NCBI GenBank assembly: GCA_016178505.1
Contig: JACOTG010000060.1
Location: 1 to 53,641 of the forward strand
Source of the DNA: Planctomycetota bacterium
GTDB lineage: Bacteria; Planctomycetota; JACOTG01
DNA: 53,641 bases
Direction: 5' to 3'
Shown: positions 27,028 through 34,150 of the stretch, in pieces
How the letters are laid out: each line of letters begins with the position of its first letter
How positions within the stretch are numbered: the stretch's first letter is position 1
Notes under the pieces: generated by a model
Databases searched by the model: none
The model's input: only the letters and a program-made list of their open reading frames with translations
What the model was told of the DNA's origin: nothing
Translations under genes and position numbers: made by a program

Positions 27028-27732
27028 TTACTTCTCGTTCACGAGGCGCGACGTCGATTCGTTCGAGATCTGCGTGACCTTCTGGCTCGCCTCCAGAGTG
27101 CGCATCGCAATCAGCATCTCCACGAGCTCGCTCATCTCGTCGACGTTGGCCGCTTCGCGGAAGCCCTGGCGAATGCGCGTCGCCGGCGCGGCTCGCTCGA
27201 CCATGCCTGGTCGCGACTGCAAAAGGCTTCCCTCTTCGGGGACGAGACGCGACGCGTTCGCGAAGTCGACGACGCGGAGCTTTCCTTTCGAGTCTCCGTC
27301 TTGGAAGAACTCGCCGGTTTCGTCGACCGTCACGGGCCCGCCGCTGCCGTCGAGACGAATGGGCCCCGCAGTTCCGAGCACCGTGCGCCCGAGTCGATCG
27401 CCGAGCGTCCCGTCCGTTCGAAGTCCGAACACTCCGTTGCGCGTGTAGCGAACTCCCGCCGGCGTCTGGATCGCAAAGAAGCCCTGGCCGTCGAGCGCGA
27501 GATCGAAGGTCGCATCGGTCTGGCGGAGATCTCCTTGGCTGAGGTCGATCCCGCCGTCGGGCTCGGCGCCTCGCGGCCCGCGTCGGTTGCCGTTCTCCGG
27601 CGGCAACGTGAACGTCGCCATCCGCCGCTTGTAGCCGGGCGTCTGGATGTTCGCGAGGTTGGTCGCGATCCACTCCTGGTGAACCGCGGTCCGCGCGAAC
27701 AGTGCGGCTCCTTGCTCGAGCGCTCCCGTCAT
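27028..27732 (-). CDS. flgF: Proximal rod protein FlgF
   Basis: 234 residues from ATG 27732, chosen because AAAGGAGAG precedes it; an upstream in-frame ATG at 27753 would add seven basic residues. WIATNLANIQTPGYKRRMATF is the axial motif, DATFDLALDGQGFFAIQTP the core, and LVEMLIAMRTLEASQKVT the C-terminal helix. The order flgE-flgF-flgG and length favour FlgF over a second FlgG. It is separated from flgE by 288 bases without a gene. Confidence 0.92.
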   Translation of the reverse strand: MTGALEQGAALFARTAVHQEWIATNLANIQTPGYKRRMATFTLPPENGNRRGPRGAEPDGGIDLSQGDLRQTDATFDLALDGQGFFAIQTPAGVRYTRNGVFGLRTDGTLGDRLGRTVLGTAGPIRLDGSGGPVTVDETGEFFQDGDSKGKLRVVDFANASRLVPEEGSLLQSRPGMVERAAPATRIRQGFREAANVDEMSELVEMLIAMRTLEASQKVTQISNESTSRLVNEK

Positions 27733-28020
27733 GACTCTCCTTTGCTTCGCCACGTCGAATGCCGAGGCCGTCGCCCTAGAGGCGTGGGCGGTACGTCATC
27801 ACAAAGGCCGTGCCCGCGGTCGTCGCGGCCGCGGCGCGCACGCAAGCGCGGCCGTGCGCACGCGTTCGACGACCGGTTCGAAGCCGAGCGAATCGAGTCG
27901 GGACGGCACCCGCGAGCCGTGTCTGCCGGGCGTCGGAAAACGTTTCCGGCAGCGTCACGGATCACGGGTGCACGTCCGACTGAGTGCGCTACGGACTACT
28001 GGATCCGATCGCGTTCACGA
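27733..28020. other. 288-base gap between flgE and flgF
   Basis: No gene is supported here. The centre is very GC-rich and contains the palindrome CGCGGCCGCG. CGGAAA and TTTCCG at 27934-27948 can form a 6-bp hairpin with a 3-base loop. I see no good sigma-28 or sigma-54 site. It may separate hook from rod expression, but nothing in the sequence proves this. Confidence 0.5.
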
Positions 28021-29964
28021 TTACCGGACGAGGTTCACGAGCTCCTGCAAGACCTGATCGGCCGTCGTGATCGACCGCGCGTTCACCTGGAACCCGCGCT
28101 GCGCCACGATCAAGTTGACGAACTCACGCGCGACGTCGACGTTCGAACCTTCGAGCGCACCCGACACGACCGCGCCTGCGCCTCCTTGCAGCGGCAGCGC
28201 GGGGATCGCCGATCCGGAGTTGGGTGAAGACTGGAACAGCGTGTCGCCGACTCGAAGGAGACCGGCGGGGTTCGCGAACAAGTTCAGCCGGAGCTGATCG
28301 AGCGCCAGCGTCTGGCCATTGGTGAAAAAACCCTCGATGACGCCTTCGCGGCTCACCGAGATGGTCGAGAGCGAGCCGCCCTCGAATCCATCCTGCTGGC
28401 GGACGATCGCGGTCGAGGACTGGCCGAGCTGCGTGAGGCCGTCGAACGTGCCCGACGCGCCGAAGTCGACGTCGATCGTCTGTGGAGTGGCGATGCCGTT
28501 CCATTGGACTTCGAGGTTGCCGTCGCCGTTTCCGATGCCTGCGATGCGCGCAAACGATCCGTCTTCGTTGAACAGGATGCCGGAAACCGTGCCGTCGACC
28601 ACGGATCCCTCGCTGGGGTCGACCGACGCGTTGAGGGTCCATTCGTTGGCTTGATCGCGCAGGAACTTCAGGGTCAGCGTGTGCGCGCGGCCCTGCGAAT
28701 CGAAGATGTCGATCGACGTCGTATGCGTGTCCTTGTCTTTGCCGTCGGTGGTGACGGCGAAGCGCGTCGTGGTGAAATCGATGTTTCCGGTGTTGGACGT
28801 GCCGTCCTCGAGCGAGAGGCTCATGTCGGCCTGTCCGGCGGTGTCCGCCGTGACCACGAGGTTGCCGTCGGCGTCGAGCGAGGCCGTCGATCCGCCAAAC
28901 GCGTTGTCGATGAACGTCACGAGCTCACCGAGCGTCGTGCCATTGTTCGCGGCGCCGTACGTGAACGTCGCCGAGACCGCCGTGCCGTCGGCGTCCGTTC
29001 CGCTGAGCGTGATCGTGTCGCCGTCGACGTAGTCCGTCGTGTTGTCGAGAAGGGAGTTCAAGGCCGTCGCCCCGGTCGCCGCGGACTCGGTGCCGACCGC
29101 GGGGGTCGAGGAAAGGCCGAGGAGCGACTGCGCCGTGCCGCCCGTGATCTGGATGGCGCTGCCGCTTCCGAGGGACGTCGAGTCGACCTGCACGGCACCG
29201 CCCACGGCCGTCGCGCTGACTCCGGCGCCGAGGGTGGACTGGATCTTGGCGGCGACTTCGGCCGCGGTCGCCGCGCCGATGTTCGCGAAGTCTGCAGTGT
29301 TGAACGTCACCGTTTGCGCGGCGCCGCCGTCGACGCGGACGGTGAGCGTCATCCCATCGGTGAGGACGAATGGTTCCGAATTCGAGCCGAGAACGGAGGC
29401 CGCGGTTCCCGTCTTGAACGCACCCGACGTCGACAGCACCTCGGCCACCGGTCCGGTGATCACCGCCGGGAGACTGCCGCCGAGCGTGAGGTTCTGCGTC
29501 GCCTGCGCCGCGATGACCTGATTGAGATTGACCTTGATGGCACCGCCCGATGCGGACTTGACCTTGAGGCCGGATCGCGTGTCGACGAGCGTGCTCGAGC
29601 CGTCGAGTCCAAACGTGCCGACGCGCGTGAAGAAGTTCTGCGAGCCGTCGGTCAGCTCGAACATGCCGTTGCCCTGGATCGCGAGATCGAACGTCCGTCC
29701 CGTGGTCTGGAGCGAGCCCTGTGCGGTATCGAGGTCGACAGACGCGGTTCGCACTCCGCGACCGACCTGAATCGGGTTGACTCCGCCGATCGACGCTCCG
29801 GGCGAGGACGGCGGACGTGTCATTTGACTGAGCAGGTCCGCGAACGTGACGCGGTTCGATTGGTAGCCGGTCGTCGAGGCGTTCGCGAGGTTGTTACCCA
29901 CCACGTCCAATAGGAACTGGTGGGCCTGCAGCCCGGAAAGCCCCGTCGTGAGAGCTGAGAACAT
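28021..29964 (-). CDS. flgE: Flagellar hook protein FlgE, enlarged
   Basis: 647 residues, against about 400 in Salmonella. The N-terminus FSALTTGLSGLQAHQFLLDVVGNNLANASTTGYQ is typical, and so are FDLAIQGNGMFELTDG and the C-terminal GGAGAVVSGALEGSNVDVAREFVNLIVAQRGFQV. Beta-rich inserts lie between about residues 190 and 400. The first (about 196-289) matches an insert in FlgK. The hook is the universal joint between rod and filament. AAGGAGG lies before ATG 29964. The distal 84 bases upstream hold no clear promoter; a mobile-type repeat follows at 30049. Confidence 0.95.
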   Translation of the reverse strand: MFSALTTGLSGLQAHQFLLDVVGNNLANASTTGYQSNRVTFADLLSQMTRPPSSPGASIGGVNPIQVGRGVRTASVDLDTAQGSLQTTGRTFDLAIQGNGMFELTDGSQNFFTRVGTFGLDGSSTLVDTRSGLKVKSASGGAIKVNLNQVIAAQATQNLTLGGSLPAVITGPVAEVLSTSGAFKTGTAASVLGSNSEPFVLTDGMTLTVRVDGGAAQTVTFNTADFANIGAATAAEVAAKIQSTLGAGVSATAVGGAVQVDSTSLGSGSAIQITGGTAQSLLGLSSTPAVGTESAATGATALNSLLDNTTDYVDGDTITLSGTDADGTAVSATFTYGAANNGTTLGELVTFIDNAFGGSTASLDADGNLVVTADTAGQADMSLSLEDGTSNTGNIDFTTTRFAVTTDGKDKDTHTTSIDIFDSQGRAHTLTLKFLRDQANEWTLNASVDPSEGSVVDGTVSGILFNEDGSFARIAGIGNGDGNLEVQWNGIATPQTIDVDFGASGTFDGLTQLGQSSTAIVRQQDGFEGGSLSTISVSREGVIEGFFTNGQTLALDQLRLNLFANPAGLLRVGDTLFQSSPNSGSAIPALPLQGGAGAVVSGALEGSNVDVAREFVNLIVAQRGFQVNARSITTADQVLQELVNLVR

Positions 29965-30048
29965 GTCGATGCCTCCTTGAGTGGCGACGCGCCTCTTCGA
30001 GCGCGTCGATGAACGTGTCTATTCGTTTCGAGCCCTTGCGACGATATG

Positions 30049-30272
30049 CCCGCCTTTCTCACCAAGCTGCCGACCTGCGGCGCGCTGCGCGGCGTCATCT
30101 GCGTCGTCGCTCCTCCTCGGCGATACTCTGTTTCGTATCGCCTCCACCCACGGCGCTTCGCGCCGCGGGTACCCGTCGCTCCTAGCATCTGACGTCGCTC
30201 GCTGGCCCGCAGGAATCGCGCGTTTCTCGTTCGTTCCATTACTCCAATCGACATCTTGGTGAGAAATACGGG
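30049..30272 (+). repeat. Foldable inverted-end repeat, copy 1 (MITE-like), between flgE and flgD
   Basis: A 224-base element. The left end CCCGCCTTTCTCACCAAG (30049-30066) pairs with the right end CTTGGTGAGAAATACGGG (30255-30272), 16 of 18 bases. Inside are an 8-bp stem GGCGATAC/GTATCGCC around TCTGTTTC and an 11-bp hairpin with one mismatch at 30146-30170. That hairpin lies in a roughly 27-base segment absent from copy 2. The right end touches the flgD stop codon. There is no transposase and no clear target duplication around this copy. It lies inside the minus-strand operon, so it is transcribed. Confidence 0.85.
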
Positions 30273-30701
30273 CTAGCTGCCCGCGGGCGGCGGGGTCGAC
30301 GACAGGATCTCGAACACCTTGCCGAGCGGCACGTCCCCTCCGTTCACCCTCAAGAGGAGGCCCGAGCTGTCGACTCGGACCGAGTCCACCATCCCCGTTT
30401 GATCGGCGCCGTTCGCGTCCACGTAGCGAATCTGATGGCCCGCGAGCGAGGCGCCGAACGTGAGCTGCTGCATGAGCGTCTGAGCTTGCAGCGTTTGATT
30501 CAAAGATTGTGATTCCTCGAGCTGCGAGAACTGCGCGAGCTGCGCGAGGAATTCCGTGTTCGATTGCGGCTCGATCGGATCCTGGTTCCGAAGCTGCGTC
30601 ACGAGGAGCTTCAAGAATGCCTGACGATCGAGTGAGCCTCCGCCGAGCGCGGCCCCGATCGACGTGCCCAAGCTCGTGTCCGCTGCTGAAACGCTAGCCA
30701 T
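30273..30701 (-). CDS. flgD: Hook cap / scaffold protein FlgD
   Basis: 142 residues. The conserved N-terminal block is LDRQAFLKLLVTQLRNQDPI, then NTEFLAQLAQFSQLEESQSL. After that only a short domain follows (GHQIRYVDANGADQTGMVDSVRVDSSGLLLRV), so this is the short FlgD form without the large Ig-like part. FlgD caps the growing hook and is exported. GGAGG and GGAG lie before the ATG. The stop codon abuts a repeat element, so the stop may have been supplied or preserved at the insertion boundary. Confidence 0.94.
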   Translation of the reverse strand: MASVSAADTSLGTSIGAALGGGSLDRQAFLKLLVTQLRNQDPIEPQSNTEFLAQLAQFSQLEESQSLNQTLQAQTLMQQLTFGASLAGHQIRYVDANGADQTGMVDSVRVDSSGLLLRVNGGDVPLGKVFEILSSTPPPAGS

Positions 30702-30746
30702 GACCGATCTCCGTTTCCTCCGGCCGAGGCCGGACTTGTTTCACAC

Positions 30747-32894
30747 TCACGCAAAGTAATCGAGGGTCGTCGCGCCGCGCCGCGCCGGCGAGTTGCCTTG
30801 CCGGTCGTAGCGGGCGCCGGCGCGCGAGGCCCCGGGCAACGCGCGGTGGCCCGGAGCGTGCTCGCGACGATCGGTGCGATCGAACGCGCCGGCGAACGAG
30901 TCCGCGCCGCTGCCGCCGTCGAACGACGCGATCGCCACGTGATCCACTTTCAGTCCCGCCTGCGAGAGCGCGCGCTCGAGCTCCGGCAATCGCGCCGAGA
31001 GCGCCTGTGCGACCTCCGGCCTCTCCACCTGCACCGCGGCCGTGAACGACGTGCCGTCGGACGTCACATGGACGCGCACGCGACCGAGCTCCGGCGGATC
31101 GAGGACGAGCCGAATCGAGTCCACGCTGCGCTCCACGCGAAATTGCAGCGACTCGAGGACCTCTGCCGGAATCGGCGCCGGAGCGGCCGGCGGAGCGGAA
31201 GGCGGCGCCGCCGCCGCGGGCACGACGGCTTTCGGCGCGACGACCGCGTTCGCCGCCGCGTCGGCGGCCGCCGCGAGCGGTACCTCGACCTTGCCGTCCG
31301 CTGCCAACTTCGACGGCGTCGCACTGGCCGCGTGCGTGCGCGCATCGGCCGCAGACTTGAACACGGACGGCTCACCGTCGTCCGCGTCAGTGGGAGTCTC
31401 GGACTTCGCGCTCGAATCGTCGCCGGCCGCCGGGTCGGGACGCGAGCTGTCGGCCTTCGCGGAGGCCGTCGTCGACGTCGTGCTCGCGGCCGCGTCCGAC
31501 TTCGGACCGGAGGCGGCCGGCGTTCGCGCCGGATTCGCCCTTCCGATGATCGAGACGCGCGTCGTCGGAACGGCCGGCGCCAGCTCCGCTCCCGCCGCGG
31601 GATGGGCTTCCGCGGAGGGCGCGCTCGCGGCTGCCGAGTCGATCGTGGCGATCGTCGCGAGCGTGTCGAGCGTGGGCTGTGGATTCGATCGGTTTGCTTC
31701 GTTCGGCGCAACCCCCGTCGAGTCGTTCGACGACGACGCGGACGGCACCGGCGGCAATTCCCGAGACTGCGCTGTCGACGCGTCGGAGCCCTTTGCCGGG
31801 TTGGTGAGCGCGGGATCCGCCGGCGTCAGGGTCGGCGAGGCGATGGCTCGCCCGTTGGACGGCGTCGTGGCGACGAGCGGCCCCGACCCTTCGCCTTCGA
31901 TCGGCTTCGAAGGCGAGGTGTAAGACGACGAAGGTGCAATCACTTCCGGCGCGGAAGCGCGGGTCGCCCCTCCCGAGAGAACGAATCCCCTCGACGCGAG
32001 AAGCGCTTGGAGGAATGGATCCGGCGAAGGGTTGGCGTTCGCGGTCGTCGCTGCGGTTCCAAGGAGCGCTTTGGACGACGGCGCGTTCGAAAAGTCCGTC
32101 GTCGACGGAACGAGCGACGGCTGCGGCACCGCAATGGCTGCAGCGGCGAAGAGGAGGACTCCGGCCGGGACGCCGAACGCCCCAGTGAGAACCGCCTCCG
32201 GCTCGACGACGGTCTCGGCGGCGACCCGGTTCGCGTCGCCGTCGCCATCGATCGATGGAGACGCGACCGGCGTGCTCTCCGGAGCGGCGGCCTGAATCGT
32301 CGAGCTCGCCCCGGCGGTGGTCGGTCCGAGGCTCTCTGCGGTGCCAACCGTTCCACGCGGACTCGGAACGGTCGCGACCGTCGCAGCGGAAAGGGTGGCT
32401 GCCTTCGAAGGCTGAAGCGCCGGCGCGCCCGTGGCCGTTGCGAGTCCTGACGTCGTCGCCACGATGGCTTTCGCGCTCGGCACCGTGGAGGAGAGCGGGG
32501 TCGCTCCGAAAGTCGCTGCGTCGACGGTTCCGCCGACGATCGTCGACGGCGCCGCCGGTCCCGGCGACGAGGGCGCGGCGGCATCGGACGCTTTCGACGC
32601 GGGGGGCGCATCCGGTGCGAGTTCAGCGGGAATCTCTTGCGCGTCGCTCGCGACGGGATCTCCGCCGCTCGGAGCCGTGGTGTCGACGTTTGGCGGCGTC
32701 GGCGATGCGACCGTGACGTCGCCGACGGCGGGTCTCGACGGCGTCGAAGGTGCGGCCTCCACCGGCGGAGTTGCGAGAAGAAGAGCGAGCCCATTCTCGA
32801 ACGATTCGTTTTCGGTCGCCTTCCCGGTTCGGCGCGGAGCCTCGCCCGTTCGCTGCGACAACGGCGCAATTCCGGGCGATGCAACGAGGCTCAT
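30747..32894 (-). CDS. fliK: Hook-length control protein FliK
   Basis: 715 residues from ATG 32894. Most of the protein is a disordered, Ala/Pro/Ser/Thr-rich ruler with no clear repeat. The C-terminal domain is recognisable: LQFRVERSVDSIRLVLDPPELGRVRVHV, then AQALSARLPELERALSQAGL. This is the type III substrate-switch domain that contacts FlhB when the hook reaches its length. Enteric FliK has about 400 residues, so this ruler is long, in keeping with a larger hook subunit. The frame is open upstream to 33203 but is Arg-rich there. It is first in the minus-strand operon. Confidence 0.9.
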   Translation of the reverse strand: MSLVASPGIAPLSQRTGEAPRRTGKATENESFENGLALLLATPPVEAAPSTPSRPAVGDVTVASPTPPNVDTTAPSGGDPVASDAQEIPAELAPDAPPASKASDAAAPSSPGPAAPSTIVGGTVDAATFGATPLSSTVPSAKAIVATTSGLATATGAPALQPSKAATLSAATVATVPSPRGTVGTAESLGPTTAGASSTIQAAAPESTPVASPSIDGDGDANRVAAETVVEPEAVLTGAFGVPAGVLLFAAAAIAVPQPSLVPSTTDFSNAPSSKALLGTAATTANANPSPDPFLQALLASRGFVLSGGATRASAPEVIAPSSSYTSPSKPIEGEGSGPLVATTPSNGRAIASPTLTPADPALTNPAKGSDASTAQSRELPPVPSASSSNDSTGVAPNEANRSNPQPTLDTLATIATIDSAAASAPSAEAHPAAGAELAPAVPTTRVSIIGRANPARTPAASGPKSDAAASTTSTTASAKADSSRPDPAAGDDSSAKSETPTDADDGEPSVFKSAADARTHAASATPSKLAADGKVEVPLAAAADAAANAVVAPKAVVPAAAAPPSAPPAAPAPIPAEVLESLQFRVERSVDSIRLVLDPPELGRVRVHVTSDGTSFTAAVQVERPEVAQALSARLPELERALSQAGLKVDHVAIASFDGGSGADSFAGAFDRTDRREHAPGHRALPGASRAGARYDRQGNSPARRGATTLDYFA

Positions 32895-33212
32895 GTCTTC
32901 CCTGTTCTCCGTGGGGACGATGGACGGGGATCGCACGCCGATCCCTCGAGCCCGCATTCGCAACGACCGGACCGCGGCCGTGCCGCGAGGACTCTCGCGA
33001 GGTGTGAATCGAAGCGACGGGGTTCCACGGAAGGAGTTGCGAACGCCCGAACCGTCCGAGTATTCGCGCGCTCCGGGTCGACGTCGTGCCGTCGTGCGCC
33101 GGAACGGGCTCGCCGCGTTCCGGGGGTTCCGGCAAAGCCTTCTGCAGTCCCCAAGCGGTGCGCACCGAGTCGTGATTCGCGCGTGCGGTTCGCATCGACG
33201 CATGCCAAACGC

Positions 33213-33239
33213 TCAAGTCCTGCCGGCAGACGCCGACAA
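33213..33239 (+). promoter_or_regulatory. Sigma-28 (FliA) promoter candidate for the flgM-like gene
   Basis: TCAA at 33213-33216, then exactly 15 bases, then GCCGACAA at 33232-33239. The sigma-28 consensus is TAAA-N15-GCCGATAA, so the -10 box matches 7 of 8 and the spacing is ideal. Transcription would begin near 33246, about 58 bases before the TTG start at 33304. Confidence 0.6.
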
Positions 33240-33303
33240 TAGAGAGTGGGTCGGCGCAGCAATGGTGTTGCCTTCACGCACGAGACTTCTCGGGGAGGAT
33301 CAA

Positions 33304-33624
33304 TTGGCAATCGACGGGATCAGCGGCTTCTCCACGTTCCCACCGAAACCACCTGGGCAGCCGGGAAAAAAAGGCGACGTGAATGCGCGCAAGGCCCCTG
33401 CCGGAGAGGCGAGCGTCGGCTCGACGTCCGGCCAAGCCGACTTCCGGAGCAGCGCGACGCTCACGCGCCTGAAGTCCGTCGCGACCTCGAGTCGCAGCGT
33501 GCTCGACGGACGCCCCGACGCCATCGCCGCCGCTCGCGCACGGCTGCTGTCGGGCGCACTCGAGACGCCGGAAGCGCTTCGCACTGCCGCGGCTCGCGTG
33601 GTCGAAGACCGCCGCGGCGCCTAA
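33304..33624 (+). CDS. flgM: FlgM-like anti-sigma-28 factor
   Basis: 106 residues from TTG 33304. GGGGAGG ends five bases before this codon, a much better site than for the in-frame ATG at 33262. The N-terminal two thirds are polar, Gly/Ser/Lys-rich and probably disordered. The C-terminal part (RPDAIAAARARLLSGALETPEALRTAAARVVE) has the FlgM pattern: a helix, a Gly turn, then two helices. FlgM binds FliA until the hook is finished and FlgM is exported. The gene has a strong sigma-28 promoter candidate, is divergent from fliK, and fliA is in the same window. The assignment rests on pattern and context, not on close identity. Its stop codon touches repeat copy 2. Confidence 0.6.
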   Translation: MAIDGISGFSTFPPKPPGQPGKKGDVNARKAPAGEASVGSTSGQADFRSSATLTRLKSVATSSRSVLDGRPDAIAAARARLLSGALETPEALRTAAARVVEDRRGA

Positions 33625-33821
33625 CCCGCCTTTCTCACAAAGCTGCCGACCTGCGGCTCGCTGCGCGGCCTCATCTGCGTCGTTGCTCCTCCTCGGGGAT
33701 ACTCTGTTTCGTATCACCTCGTCGTCGCGCCTAGCATCTGAGGTCGCTCGCTGACCCGCAGGAAACCTAGTCTTCTCGTTCGTCCCAGTCGTCCAATCGA
33801 CATCTTTGTGAGAAAGGCGGG
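33625..33821 (+). repeat. Foldable inverted-end repeat, copy 2 (MITE-like), after flgM
   Basis: A 197-base element in the same orientation as copy 1 and roughly 85-90 percent identical to it outside the extra hairpin. The ends CCCGCCTTTCTCACAAAG (33625-33642) and CTTTGTGAGAAAGGCGGG (33804-33821) are perfect inverted repeats of 18 bases. CTAA occurs on both sides (33621-33624 and 33822-33825) and looks like a 4-base target duplication; the left one contains the flgM stop codon. No coding gene is inside. Confidence 0.88.
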
Positions 33822-34150
33822 CTAACCCGCGCTCTTCGCCAAGCGGAGCCGCGCGTTTTTCGTCCGCTCGACGAGTCCCATCGACTTCTTGCCGAGAACC
33901 GCGGGCAGCCGCCCGAAGTCGCGTCCGGAAATCCGTGCCGGTTGCGAGCCATTCGTTCCGCGCCTTCTCGGGACGTCGTCGATTCGCCTGCTGCCGCCGT
34001 CGGTCCGCCAAGCGGGCTGCACGACGTGCGTTGAGAGGAAGGTCGCGCGAGCCGGGACTCGTGGCCTCGAGTTTGCGATCTCGGCCCCGCTCGATCGGGG
34101 TCTGATCGCGCGCGCCGCGCGACGCCGATGGATGGGAGCGGGGCCAACGA
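33822..34150. other. Gap between repeat copy 2 and the glycosyltransferase genes
   Basis: Apart from the partial repeat, nothing is supported in these 329 bases. A 66-codon minus-strand frame (33822-34022) is largely made of repeat sequence at its 3' end. I found no good promoter for the downstream glycosyltransferase operon, which must start in or before this region. Confidence 0.5.
33848..33904 (+). repeat. Degenerate partial copy of the same repeat
   Basis: This stretch lines up with the right 57 bases of copy 1. Shared blocks include GCGCGTTT, TCGT, TCCCATCGAC against TCCAATCGAC, TCTTG, GAGAA and CGGG. It lies 26 bases after copy 2 and has lost its left part. It indicates an older insertion at the same site. 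Confidence 0.55.

Noticed and set aside
32960..32973. Possible sigma-54 site (GG-N10-GC) upstream of fliK on the minus strand
   Set aside because: Only the GG and GC cores fit. In a genome this rich in GC such spacing is frequent by chance.
33822..34022. 66-codon minus-strand frame beside repeat copy 2
   Set aside because: Its 3' part comes from the degenerate repeat. It is better explained as repeat sequence than as a gene.
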